Source: Planobispora rosea (GTDB taxonomy: Bacteria > Actinomycetota > Actinomycetes > Streptosporangiales > Streptosporangiaceae). From it: 64,000 nucleotides of DNA. Of this stretch, positions 39,321-47,739 are shown one piece after another (position 1 is the first letter of the stretch; the number at the start of each line of letters is the position of its first letter). Under the pieces are notes generated by a model that worked only from the letters and a program-made list of their open reading frames with translations, searched no databases and was not told where the DNA came from. The stretch is from assembly GCF_014648175.1 (NCBI RefSeq), contig NZ_BMQP01000011.1, forward strand, positions 152,793-216,792. The letters are read 5' to 3'. A program made the position numbers and the translations under genes.

Positions 39321-40316
39321 TCAGACGGACTCGCGGATGACCAGCTCGGTGGGGAGGATGACCGGGTCCGTGGAACCGCCGGAGAACAGGCCGAGCAGCA
39401 GGCGGACCATCGCGGCCGCCTGCTCGACGATGGGCTGGCGGACCGTGGTCAGCGGCGGCTCGGTGTAGCGGGCCGCCTCGATGTCGTCGAACCCCATCAC
39501 GGCCACGTCGTCCGGGACCCTCCGGCCCGCCTGGCGCAGCGCCTGCAGCGCGCCGACGGCCATCAGGTCGTTGGCGACGAAGACCGCGTCGAGGTGCGGA
39601 TCGTCCTCCAGCAGCTGGCGCATCGCCACCGCCCCGGACTCCCGGGTGAAGTCGCCGACCGCGATGATCGAGCGGCGGTCGGAGCCGCGCATGACGTTCC
39701 GGTAGCCGGTCAGCCGGTCCTGCCCCCCGATCATGTCCTGGGGGCCGGCGATGGTGGCGATCCGGCGGCGGCCGGAGTCGATCAGGTGGCGTACGGCGAG
39801 CTCCGCGCCGCCCACGTTGTCGTTGTCGACGTACGGCAGGTCCACCGGGACGGCGGGCCTGCCGTAGGAGACCACCGGGACGCGCATGCGGGCGATCGCG
39901 GCGGGCAGGGGGTCGGCGCCGTGCATCGAGAAGAGCATGACGCCGTCGACGTGGCCGCCGGCGATATAGCGCTCCACCCGGGCGTGGCTCCGGGCCGACC
40001 CGGCCAGCATCAGCACGACCTGCTTGTCGGCCGCCTCCAGCTCGGCGCTGGCCGAGCGGATCACCGTGGAGAACATCGGGTCGTCGGAGAAGACCCGGGT
40101 GGGCGACTCGGAGACCACCAGGGCGACGGAGTCGGTGCGCTGGTTGACCAGGGTGCGCGCCGCCGCGTTGGGGACGTAGCCGAGCTCCTCCACCGCGCGC
40201 ATGACCACCTCGCGGATGCCCGGAGCGACCGTCGGCTGGCCGTTGACCACCCGCGAGACAGTGGCCCGGGAGACTCCCGCGCGGGCGGCGACCGCCTCCA
40301 GGGTGGGGCGTTTCAT
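39321..40316 (-). CDS. LacI-family sugar-responsive repressor (CebR-like)
   Basis: 331 residues. The N-terminal HTH is TLEAVAARAGVSRATVSRVVNG with the hinge helix NAAARTLVNQRT; the rest is the periplasmic-binding-like sugar domain ending VRQPIVEQAAAMVRLLL. It follows a sugar ABC importer on the same strand and lies near a GH1 beta-glucosidase. In streptomycetes CebR binds TGGGAGCGCTCCCA and is released by cellobiose; exactly this palindrome and four GAGAGCGCTCTC variants lie at 43972-44608, so this protein is the obvious candidate regulator. The true inducer may be cellobiose or another beta-glucoside. Confidence 0.9.
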   Translation of the reverse strand: MKRPTLEAVAARAGVSRATVSRVVNGQPTVAPGIREVVMRAVEELGYVPNAAARTLVNQRTDSVALVVSESPTRVFSDDPMFSTVIRSASAELEAADKQVVLMLAGSARSHARVERYIAGGHVDGVMLFSMHGADPLPAAIARMRVPVVSYGRPAVPVDLPYVDNDNVGGAELAVRHLIDSGRRRIATIAGPQDMIGGQDRLTGYRNVMRGSDRRSIIAVGDFTRESGAVAMRQLLEDDPHLDAVFVANDLMAVGALQALRQAGRRVPDDVAVMGFDDIEAARYTEPPLTTVRQPIVEQAAAMVRLLLGLFSGGSTDPVILPTELVIRESV

Positions 40317-40427
40317 CGCGCTCCTCCAGAACAGGAATAGCCATGACGATAACCCATCCGGGCCGCCGTCCGAGGGGGACGGGCGGAGGCACGGATGACC
40401 GATCCTTGACGGCCCAGCCTCGACGGC

Positions 40428-41393
40428 TCAGCCCTTGACACTGCCCGCCAGCAGGCCCCGTACGAAGTACCGCTGCATCGACAGGAAGACGATCAGCGGG
40501 ATGATCACCGAGACGAACGCCCCGGCCGTCAGGCGCTGCCACTCGTTGCCCTTCGTCCCGGCCATCTGCGCGAGCCGGACCGTCATGGGGGCCGTCTCGG
40601 CGGTGCCGCCGGCGAAGATCAAAGCTACCAGCAGATCATTCCACACCCAGAGGAACTGGAAGATACCGAAGGCGGCCAGCGCGGGCGCGACCAGCGGCAG
40701 GACGATCGCACGGAAGATCACTCCGTGGGTCGCGCCGTCCGCCCTGGCCGCCTCCATCAGCTCGCCGGGCAGCTCCGACATGAAGTTGTGCAGCAGGAAG
40801 ACCCCGAGCGGCAGGGCGAAGCACGTGTGCGCGAACCACACCTGCGCGAAGCGGGCCGTGCCCTCCAGCTCCCAGGCGGGCAGGAGCTGGACGCCGGAGA
40901 CCGAGACCCCCTCCGAGAAGAAGGACAGCAGCGGCACCAGCGCCATCTGCAGCGGTACGACCTGCAGGGCGAAGATCCCGATGTAGACCCAGTCGCGCCC
41001 GCGGAAGGGCACCCAGGCCAGCGCGTACGCCGCGAGGGCGGCGAAGGCCAGCGGGAACAGCACCGACGGGATCGTGATGACGATCGAGTTGATCAGGAAG
41101 CCGGCCATCCGCCCGGAGGACGAGGAGGTGCCGAAGAGCACCTGCTGGTAGTTCTCCAGAGTGAGGTCCGGAGCGGAGAAGAACGTCCACCAGCCGGTGC
41201 TCTTGATCTGGTCCTCGGGCCGCAGCGACGACAGGAACAGCCCGAAGGTCGGGGTGGTCCACAGCAGCGCGATGACGATCGCCACGGCGCTGGCGGTCCG
41301 GCTCGTCAGGCTTCTCCGGACGCGCCGGGCGGCGCCCCCGGCGTCCTCGGCGCCGGGCCGCACCACCGTGACGGTGCTCGAAACAGTCGTCAT
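40428..41393 (-). CDS. Sugar ABC transporter permease, MalG type
   Basis: 321 residues. Six membrane helices and the EAA loop ELMEAARADGATHGVIFRAIVLPL that docks onto the ATPase. The N-terminal ~25 residues are cytoplasmic. ATG 41393 overlaps the stop of the MalF-type gene by four bases. Together with that gene it forms the channel of a binding-protein-dependent sugar importer. No ATPase is encoded in this cluster, so a shared MsiK-type ATPase elsewhere probably energises it. Confidence 0.9.
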   Translation of the reverse strand: MTTVSSTVTVVRPGAEDAGGAARRVRRSLTSRTASAVAIVIALLWTTPTFGLFLSSLRPEDQIKSTGWWTFFSAPDLTLENYQQVLFGTSSSSGRMAGFLINSIVITIPSVLFPLAFAALAAYALAWVPFRGRDWVYIGIFALQVVPLQMALVPLLSFFSEGVSVSGVQLLPAWELEGTARFAQVWFAHTCFALPLGVFLLHNFMSELPGELMEAARADGATHGVIFRAIVLPLVAPALAAFGIFQFLWVWNDLLVALIFAGGTAETAPMTVRLAQMAGTKGNEWQRLTAGAFVSVIIPLIVFLSMQRYFVRGLLAGSVKG

Positions 41394-42370
41394 CGGACGG
41401 CCTCCCGGCGCTGGCGGATCTGGTAGACGACGATGGGCGTGACGAGGACGAACAGGAAGACCGCGAGCGCCGCGCCCTTGCCGGTCTCGCCGTACCGGAA
41501 CGCCTGGTTGTACATCTCGTTGGCGATGACGCTGGTGTCGAACTGACCGCCGGTCATGGTGCGCACGATGTCGAACAGTTTGAGCGTGCCGATCGACTGG
41601 GTGACCAGCACCACGATCAGGGCCGGGCGGATGCTGGGCAGCGTCACCCGGAGGAACATCTGGACCGGCGAGGCGCCGTCGAGCCTGGCGGCTTCGACGA
41701 TCTCGGCGGGGATGCCCTTGATCGCGGCAGACAGGACCACGGTGGCGAAGCCCGCCTGGATCCAGACCATCACCACGACGAGGAACAGCGTGTTGAACGG
41801 AGGCTCCTGCAACCACTGCCGGGGCGTGCCGCCGGAGGCCACCACGAGCTGGTTGAGCAGGCCGATCTGGTCGGCGCCCTCCGGCCGGTAGGCGTAGACG
41901 AACTTCCAGATGATGCCCGCGCCCACGAAGGAGATGGCCATCGGGAGGAAGACCAGCGACTTGGCGAGCGACTCGAAGCGGGTGCGGTCGACCAGGACGG
42001 CGTAGAGCAGGCCCACCGCTGTGACCAGGACGGGGACGAGCGCGACCCAGACGAGGGTGGTGCGCAGCACCGTCACCGCTTCGGGCTGGGTGAACATCCA
42101 GATGTAGTTGTCGAGCCCCACCCACGCGGTGCCGTCGCCGCTCATGAACGACAGCAGGGTGGTGCGCACCGCCGGCACGACCAGCCCGATCGCGAGCAGG
42201 ACGAGTGCCGGGGCGAGCAGGACGGCCGCGTGCAGCCGCGCCCGCCGCCGCATCGGCGCGCGGTCGAGCACGAGCAGCAGCAGGGCCACCACCGCGCAGA
42301 ACGCGACGACGCCCAGCAGCAGCTGCACGAGCTTCGGCTGCTCCGCGGCGAAGTCGAAGTCGAGGTTCAT
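41390..42370 (-). CDS. Sugar ABC transporter permease, MalF type
   Basis: 326 residues with seven or eight membrane helices and the EAA loop EIVEAARLDGASPVQMFLRV. An extra N-terminal helix (LLLGVVAFCAVVALLLLVLD) precedes the canonical core. It is downstream of the solute-binding protein gene, separated by a very stable hairpin, and overlaps the MalG-type gene by four bases. Confidence 0.9.
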   Translation of the reverse strand: MNLDFDFAAEQPKLVQLLLGVVAFCAVVALLLLVLDRAPMRRRARLHAAVLLAPALVLLAIGLVVPAVRTTLLSFMSGDGTAWVGLDNYIWMFTQPEAVTVLRTTLVWVALVPVLVTAVGLLYAVLVDRTRFESLAKSLVFLPMAISFVGAGIIWKFVYAYRPEGADQIGLLNQLVVASGGTPRQWLQEPPFNTLFLVVVMVWIQAGFATVVLSAAIKGIPAEIVEAARLDGASPVQMFLRVTLPSIRPALIVVLVTQSIGTLKLFDIVRTMTGGQFDTSVIANEMYNQAFRYGETGKGAALAVFLFVLVTPIVVYQIRQRREAVR

Positions 42371-42431
42371 CGAGGGGGACTCCCGAAAGGGTCGTGCGGT
42401 ACGGGAACGCCCGGCTCCGCCGGATGCCCTC

Positions 42432-42466
42432 GTCCCGGGGCGGGGTTGTCCTCCCCGCCCCGGGAC
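42432..42466 (-). terminator. Stable hairpin between binding-protein and permease genes
   Basis: A perfect 14-bp stem (GTCCCGGGGCGGGG with CCCCGCCCCGGGAC) and 7-base loop lie directly after the binding-protein stop. Without a U-run it probably acts as a partial terminator or 3' stabiliser that raises binding-protein expression over permease expression. Confidence 0.65.
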
Positions 42467-42470
42467 CCGC

Positions 42471-43826
42471 CTAGGACTTCGGCCAGGAGGCCTCGATGAA
42501 GTCGAGGGTCTCCTTCGTCTCCTTGCCGTTGATCCAGTCGGTCATGCCCTTCCAGAAGGCGCCCGCGCCGACCGCGGCCGGCATCAGGTCGGAGCCGTCG
42601 AACCGGAAGACGGTGTCCGGGTCCTGGAGCATCTGGATGGAGAGCTTGTCGATCGGGTTCTGCGCGTTGCCGATGTCGACGCCCTTGTTGGCCGAGACGT
42701 AGGTGGCCAGCTTCATGCGGGCGTTGGCGAAGTCACCGGTGGCCAGGTAGGCCTGGACGGCCTGGACCTCGGGGCGGTCGGCGAAGGCCGCGACGAACTC
42801 GCCCGCGCCCAGCACCGGCTTCTCGGCCGGGTCGTTGCCGGGCAGGTAGAAGGCGAACACGTCGCCGTCCTCGGCCACCTCGGTGCCCTCGGGCCAGAAG
42901 TTGGCGTAGAAGGAGGCCTGGCGGTGCAGCGCGCACCTGCCCTCGGTGATGGGCACGCCGCCCTCCTGGAAGGCGGTGCTGGCGATGCTCTTGACCGGAC
43001 CGTACCCGCCGTTGACGAAGTTGTCGTTCTTCAGGATCGCGCCGACCCGGTCGACCGCGGCGACGACCTTGGGGTCGTTGAAGGGGATCTTGTGAGCCAC
43101 CCAGTCGTCGTAGCCCTGGGGACCGAGCTCGCGCAGGAGCACGTCCTCGATCCAGTCCGTGGCGGGCCAGCCGGTGGCCTCACCGGACTCGATGCCCGCG
43201 CACCAGGGCTTGATCCCGGCGGCGGCGATGGTCTCGCTGAGCTTCATGAGCTCGTCCCAGGTCGTGGGGACGGCCCAGCCCTTCTCCTTGAACATGCCCG
43301 GCGAGTACCACACGAAGGACTTCACGCTGGCGCCCAGCGGGGCGGCGTAGAAGGTCCCGTCGACCGTGCCGTACTCCACCCAGTCCGCCGACCAGTTCTG
43401 CTCGGCGAGCTTCTTCACCTCTGCGGGGGCGGGCTTGATCCTGCCTGCCCCGGCGAAGCGCTCCAGCAGACCGGGCTGCGGGAAGAACGCGAGGTCCGGC
43501 GGGTTGCCGCCGTCGGAGCGGACCTGGATCTGCGCCTCGAACTCGCCGGTGCCCTCATATGTGATCTTCATCCCGGTGCACTTCTCGAACGGCGCCCAGG
43601 CCTGCTGGAACAGGTCGGCCTCGACATCGCGGATCGGCGAGTAGATCGAGACCTTCTTGCCGTCATGCTTGCCGAACTGCGTGAACGGCGCGCAGTCGGC
43701 GGATGTGCCGCTGCCGCCCGCCGCCGAGGTGCCCGGCGTGGCCGAGCCGCATGCGGTGACGGCCAGCGCCAGACCCACGCCGCCCGCGACCAGGGCGACA
43801 CGGGCGGGACGAGAGAGGAGTGACAT
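42471..43826 (-). CDS. Extracellular sugar-binding lipoprotein of ABC importer
   Basis: 451 residues. The lipobox LAVTACGS gives lipidated Cys26. The mature protein is an SBP family 1 (MalE/CebE-like) receptor: KVSIYSPIRDVEADLFQQAW, PPDLAFFPQPGLLERFAG, WYSPGMFKEKGWAVPTTWDEL and the FYLPG region are typical. It captures oligosaccharide outside the cell for the two permeases. ATG 43826 follows GGAAGG. It is the first gene of the importer operon, and palindrome 1 at 43972-43983 lies in its upstream region. The substrate is inferred to be a beta-glucoside such as cellobiose because of the CebR-type sites and the divergent GH1 enzyme. Confidence 0.9.
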   Translation of the reverse strand: MSLLSRPARVALVAGGVGLALAVTACGSATPGTSAAGGSGTSADCAPFTQFGKHDGKKVSIYSPIRDVEADLFQQAWAPFEKCTGMKITYEGTGEFEAQIQVRSDGGNPPDLAFFPQPGLLERFAGAGRIKPAPAEVKKLAEQNWSADWVEYGTVDGTFYAAPLGASVKSFVWYSPGMFKEKGWAVPTTWDELMKLSETIAAAGIKPWCAGIESGEATGWPATDWIEDVLLRELGPQGYDDWVAHKIPFNDPKVVAAVDRVGAILKNDNFVNGGYGPVKSIASTAFQEGGVPITEGRCALHRQASFYANFWPEGTEVAEDGDVFAFYLPGNDPAEKPVLGAGEFVAAFADRPEVQAVQAYLATGDFANARMKLATYVSANKGVDIGNAQNPIDKLSIQMLQDPDTVFRFDGSDLMPAAVGAGAFWKGMTDWINGKETKETLDFIEASWPKS

Positions 43827-43971
43827 GGACCCTTCCTCCATTACTTTGCCGGGTCGGACCCGTCCGGCGGGTCGGACCCGTCCGGCGGGTCGACCGGCTA
43901 CCTCACGACGCCCGCAGGCCGCCGCGCGAGCCCGCGTCCCGCTGTGGTGACCGAGCAGCCCACACGCCGGT

Positions 43972-43983
43972 GAGAGCGCTCTC
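43972..43983. promoter_or_regulatory. LacI/CebR-type operator 1
   Basis: GAGAGCGCTCTC, perfect 12-bp palindrome, 146 bases upstream of the binding-protein start. Confidence 0.75.
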
Positions 43984-44106
43984 TGAGCTTTGCGGTGGGG
44001 CCGATATGGTGTCAACGTCCGTGACACTACGGTTACGGACTTGATAAGGCGGAGTTTCACCCTTCTCGCCCCGGGAGGCGCGGAGGAGCGCGGGAGGAGC
44101 GGAAGT

Positions 44107-44118
44107 GAGAGCGCTCTC
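44107..44118. promoter_or_regulatory. LacI/CebR-type operator 2
   Basis: GAGAGCGCTCTC, perfect palindrome in the middle of the 833-base region between the divergent binding-protein and GH1 genes. Confidence 0.75.
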
Positions 44119-44356
44119 GAATATACGCCAGGCGGAGCCCCGCTCGACCACCGGCCGGCGGCGTACGGCACGTCGCGCCCCGGGCACCGGGTCGCCCGCG
44201 GTGGTGCGGGACACCGGAGGACGACGGAACCCGCCGAGCGGCCGCCACGGGGAGCGGCAGAACCGCCGGAGGAGTCAGCACAGCGTGTCTCCCGATCACC
44301 TCACGGAACGGCCCGCCTGGCTCCCAGGGAAAGGAGAGGGTACGCTTCCGGAGTTG

Positions 44357-44370
44357 TGGGAGCGCTCCCA
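44357..44370. promoter_or_regulatory. CebR consensus operator
   Basis: TGGGAGCGCTCCCA is identical to the published streptomycete CebR box. Confidence 0.85.
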
Positions 44371-44472
44371 AAATGCGAGGACGCCGTGGCGGAGCAGGTC
44401 GCCGGGGCACCGGAGGGCGTCTTCCCGGCGCCGGGTCCGCGGACGGGCGGAGTCTCCGGCCGAAACCCTTTG

Positions 44473-44486
44473 AGAGAGCGCTCTCT
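44473..44486. promoter_or_regulatory. LacI/CebR-type operator 4
   Basis: AGAGAGCGCTCTCT, perfect 14-bp palindrome, 174 bases upstream of the GH1 start. Confidence 0.75.
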
Positions 44487-44596
44487 TATGGGTACCGGGC
44501 CGGACGCGGACGCCTCTCCGGCAGGTCTTCCTGGCCTTTCCCAAGGTTCAGGAGCATCCTCCTTGACATGCCCGTTCGGCTGCCCCGATGCTGTGT

Positions 44597-44608
44597 GAGA
44601 GCGCTCTC
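44597..44608. promoter_or_regulatory. LacI/CebR-type operator 5
   Basis: GAGAGCGCTCTC, 52 bases upstream of the GH1 ATG. Between the five palindromes the region 43827-44659 holds two 18-bp direct repeats (43851-43868 and 43869-43886) but no convincing gene. Confidence 0.75.
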
Positions 44609-44659
44609 TGCCGCACGGGGCGAGGCGGATTGACGGCGAGGCGAAAGGGGCGGCGAAGA

Positions 44660-46063
44660 ATGAGCCTGTCCACAGGAATGTCCACTGAGCTATCCGCGGA
44701 GACCTCCGGCGAACCCGCGGGCGACCTGACCTTCCCGCCGGGCTTCTTCTGGGGAACCGCGACCGCCGCCTACCAGATCGAGGGAGCGGCGCGCGAGGAC
44801 GGCCGCGCGCCGTCCATCTGGGACACCTTCTCCCGCACTCCCGGCAAGGTCGTGGGCGGCCACACCGGCGAGGTGGCCTGCGACCACTACCACCGCTACC
44901 GCGAGGACGTGGCCATGATGGCCGACCTCGGAATGCAGGCCTACCGCTTCTCGATCGCCTGGCCCCGGATCCAGCCGGACGGGTCCGGCCCGGCCAACCC
45001 GCGCGGCCTGGACTTCTACGAGCGGCTCGTCGACGAGCTGCACGACCACGGCATCACGCCCATCGTGACGCTCTACCACTGGGACCTGCCGCAGTCCCTG
45101 GAGGACCGGGGCGGCTGGACCAGCCGGGAGACCGCCGAGCGCTTCGCCGAGTACGCCGCCGTCGTGTACGGCAGGCTCGGCGACCGGGTCCAGACCTGGA
45201 CCACCCTCAACGAGCCCTGGTGCTCCTCCTTCCTCGGTTACGGCTGCGGGATCCACGCGCCCGGCCGCGCCGAGCCGGGGGCCGCCTTCGCCGCGGTCCA
45301 CCACCTGCTGCTGGGCCACGGGCTGGCCACCGCCGAACTGCGTGCCGCGGGGGCGGCACAGGTCGGCATCACCCTCAACCTCGCCCCCATCAGCGGTCCC
45401 GACCCCGAGGCCATCGCGATCATCGACGGCCTGCACAACCGGATCTTCCTCGACCCGGTCCTGAAGGGCGAGTACCCCGCCGACGTCGTCGAGCGCACCC
45501 GCAGGTTCACCGACTGGTCCTTCGTCCGCGACGGCGACCTGGACCTCATCTCCGCCCCCGTCGACCTGCTCGGCATCAACTACTACAGCCCCACCCGGGT
45601 CGAGACGCGCGCCGGGCAGCCCGCCAACCCGGTCCACCCGGGCAGCGAGGGCATCGCGTTCGTCCAGGGCGAGGAGGAGAAGACCGCGATGGGCTGGTCG
45701 GTCGTGCCGTCCGGCCTCACCGAGCTGCTGACCAGGGTCGCCCGCGACTACCCGGGCACCCCCCTGGTCATCACCGAGAACGGCGCCGCCTTCGACGACG
45801 TGCTCACCGACGGCCGGGTCGCCGACGAGCGGCGGATCGCCTACCTCGACGGGCACTTCCGCGCCGCGCACGCCGCGCTCACCGCCGGGGTCGACCTCCG
45901 CGGGTACCTGGTGTGGTCGCTGATGGACAACTTCGAGTGGGCCGAGGGATACGCCAAGCGCTTCGGCCTGGTCCACGTCGACTACGCCTCCCAGCGCCGG
46001 ACGCCCAAGGACAGCGCCCTGTGGTACCGGGAGGTCATCCGGAACAACGGCCTGCGGGCCTGA
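44660..46063 (+). CDS. GH1 beta-glucosidase
   Basis: 467 residues. The retaining GH1 motifs are intact: acid/base Glu185 in TLNEPW and nucleophile Glu373 in ITENG. The N-terminal signature [16 protein letters not shown] and C-terminal [17 protein letters not shown] are also typical. No signal peptide, so it acts in the cytoplasm, splitting imported cellobiose or cello-oligosaccharides into glucose. The ATG at 44660 follows AAAGGGG. CebR-type palindromes upstream imply induction together with the divergent importer. This arrangement parallels streptomycete cebEFG-bglC. Confidence 0.95.
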   Translation: MSLSTGMSTELSAETSGEPAGDLTFPPGFFWGTATAAYQIEGAAREDGRAPSIWDTFSRTPGKVVGGHTGEVACDHYHRYREDVAMMADLGMQAYRFSIAWPRIQPDGSGPANPRGLDFYERLVDELHDHGITPIVTLYHWDLPQSLEDRGGWTSRETAERFAEYAAVVYGRLGDRVQTWTTLNEPWCSSFLGYGCGIHAPGRAEPGAAFAAVHHLLLGHGLATAELRAAGAAQVGITLNLAPISGPDPEAIAIIDGLHNRIFLDPVLKGEYPADVVERTRRFTDWSFVRDGDLDLISAPVDLLGINYYSPTRVETRAGQPANPVHPGSEGIAFVQGEEEKTAMGWSVVPSGLTELLTRVARDYPGTPLVITENGAAFDDVLTDGRVADERRIAYLDGHFRAAHAALTAGVDLRGYLVWSLMDNFEWAEGYAKRFGLVHVDYASQRRTPKDSALWYREVIRNNGLRA

Positions 46064-46078
46064 CCTCGCCCCGGTCCC

Positions 46079-46104
46079 GGGGACCGTTTCCGGGAAACGG
46101 CCCC
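46079..46104. terminator. Bidirectional terminator between GH1 and SDR genes
   Basis: GGGG(A)CCGTTTC with loop CGG and GAAACGGCCCC forms an 11-bp stem with one bulge between convergent genes. Confidence 0.7.
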
Positions 46105-46109
46105 CGGGG

Positions 46110-46877
46110 TCAGACCCTGCGCCAGCCGCCCCCCGCGTTGATGCCCCCGTCGACGTGCAGGGTGGTCCCGGTGATGAACCCGGCCATCGGGCTCACCAGG
46201 AACACCACCGCCGCGGCGGCGTCCGCCGGATCGCCGAGGCGCCCCAGCGGCGGCAGCCGTACCGGCTCGAAGGGCAGCGGATCGGCCAGCATCCGCTCCC
46301 GGACCGCCTCCTCCCCTCCGGTGGGCAGGGCGTCGGGGGCGACGGCGTTCACCCGGATCCCCAGCGGAGCCAGCTCCAGCGCCAGCGACCGGGTGAGGCT
46401 CTCCACGGCCGCCTTCATCGCCGCGTAGACCGCGAACCCGGGGGCGGCCTGGTGCGCCTCGCTGGAGGTCACGTTGACGATCGAGGAGCCCTCGGGCATC
46501 AGCCGCAGGAACCTCCGGATCACTGCGGTGACCTGCGTGAAGTTCTCCTCGATCAACATGTTCTCGCCCCGCGGCGAGACGTCGGCGAAAGCCGCGTGGA
46601 AGGTGCCCCCCGCGTTGTTGACCAGCACGTCCACCCGGCCGAACCGCTCCTCGACCGCCTGGGCGAACACCTCCAGCGCCATCGGATCACGCACGTCCAT
46701 GGTCATGGTGAACGCGTCGCCGAACCCGTCGATCGGCTTCCGGTCACAGAGCGCCACCTCGGCGCCGAAACTCCGCAAGATCTCCGCGATAGCCCTGCCC
46801 AGTCCCCTCGCGGCGCCGGTCACAACCGCGACCTTCCCGGTGACCAGGATCTCCTCCGGCCCGTACGGCGTACGCAT
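46110..46877 (-). CDS. Short-chain dehydrogenase/reductase
   Basis: 255 residues. TGAARGLGRAIAE is the NAD(P)-binding motif, NNAGG and the Ser/YxxxK triad (VTSSEAHQAAPGFAVYAAMK) are intact, and PMAGFITGTTLHVDGG closes the classical SDR fold. It should oxidise or reduce an alcohol/ketone; the substrate is not indicated. GGAGGCGGG precedes the ATG. It is convergent with the GH1 gene and stands alone. Confidence 0.9.
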   Translation of the reverse strand: MRTPYGPEEILVTGKVAVVTGAARGLGRAIAEILRSFGAEVALCDRKPIDGFGDAFTMTMDVRDPMALEVFAQAVEERFGRVDVLVNNAGGTFHAAFADVSPRGENMLIEENFTQVTAVIRRFLRLMPEGSSIVNVTSSEAHQAAPGFAVYAAMKAAVESLTRSLALELAPLGIRVNAVAPDALPTGGEEAVRERMLADPLPFEPVRLPPLGRLGDPADAAAAVVFLVSPMAGFITGTTLHVDGGINAGGGWRRV

Positions 46878-47015
46878 CCCGCCTCCTCACGATCTCCATG
46901 AGCGTACGACGCAAGAGCCGTCACGTCCTCCTGTCACCCCCGAGGCCGTGAACCCCGTAGAGTCGTCCGGCCGGTTGGACCTCGGCCGGCACCTATCCGA
47001 TCAAGGAGAGACCAC

Positions 47016-47390
47016 GTGGCACTGGAGAAGCCGGAGATCGACTTCCCGGAGGGCGACGCGCCCAAGGAGCTGCAGATCATCGACATCGTCGAGGGGACCG
47101 GCCCGGAGGCCAAGCCTGGTCACCAGGTGAGCGTGCACTATGTCGGCGTCGCCTTCTCCACCGGCGAGGAGTTCGACGCCTCCTGGAACCGGGGTGACAC
47201 CTTCGAGTTCTCGCTCGGCTCTGGTCAGGTCATCGCGGGATGGGACCAGGGCGTGGCGGGCATGAAGGTCGGCGGCCGCCGCCGCCTCGTCATCCCGCCC
47301 CACCTGGGCTACGGCGACCGCGGCGCGGGCCGCGTCATCAAGCCCGGTGAGACCCTCATCTTCGTCGTGGACCTGCTCGGCGTCCGCTGA
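47016..47390 (+). CDS. FKBP-type peptidyl-prolyl isomerase
   Basis: 124 residues, a single FKBP domain without a signal peptide. VSVHYVGV, GEEFDASW, FEFSLGSGQVIAGWDQGVAG, IPPHLGYGDRGAG and LIFVVDLLGV cover all conserved strands and the active-site pocket residues. It catalyses proline cis-trans isomerisation in the cytoplasm. GTG 47016 follows AAGGAGAG. Confidence 0.95.
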   Translation: MALEKPEIDFPEGDAPKELQIIDIVEGTGPEAKPGHQVSVHYVGVAFSTGEEFDASWNRGDTFEFSLGSGQVIAGWDQGVAGMKVGGRRRLVIPPHLGYGDRGAGRVIKPGETLIFVVDLLGVR

Positions 47391-47420
47391 CACCCCCGGG
47401 TGCCCGGCCACCACGCCGGG

Positions 47421-47480
47421 CGCCCTTCCCTCCTCCCATACACGGCGCCCTTCCCTCCTCCCATACACGGCGCCCTTCCC
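47421..47480 (+). repeat. 25-bp tandem repeat downstream of the FKBP gene
   Basis: The 25-base unit at 47421-47445 recurs exactly at 47446-47470 and partly at 47471-47480. Further GCACCGCCCGGCC repeats follow at about 47491 and 47515. The gap 47391-47739 has no gene besides this, repeat copy B and the ligB promoter. Confidence 0.85.
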
Positions 47481-47575
47481 GCACCGCCCGGCCCCGTTTT
47501 CCAGCCCTCTCCCCGCACCGCCCGGCCGCACCGCTCTGCCGCCTCCCCTGCACCGACTGCCGCCTCCCTTGGTGA

Positions 47576-47635
47576 GGCTCTTCCGGCGCCGGTACGACGA
47601 GGTGGGTGACGGTGGTCTCCGGCGCCGCCGTACGG
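47576..47635 (-). repeat. Dispersed intergenic repeat, copy B
   Basis: Reverse orientation to copy A. A 21-base block (47615-47635) and a 14-base block (47583-47596) are identical to copy A (22314-22334 and 22353-22366) with the same spacing; the core between them differs at about half of its positions. Confidence 0.8.
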
Positions 47636-47726
47636 TGCGTCGGCGGCGAAGAACACCTCTCCGCTTTACGGTGTAGATCGATAGGGAATCCCGGGACCGC
47701 TCTGCCGGATTGTCGCCCTCAGCTCA

Positions 47727-47732
47727 TAGGCT
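47727..47732 (+). promoter_or_regulatory. -10 element of leaderless ligB
   Basis: TAGGCT ends seven bases before the GTG start at 47740; no Shine-Dalgarno is present. Confidence 0.5.
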
Positions 47733-47739
47733 GATTCCT

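Noticed and set aside
43990..44633. Several overlapping open frames between the binding-protein and GH1 genes
   Set aside because: They lack ribosome sites and domains and run through the five operator palindromes.
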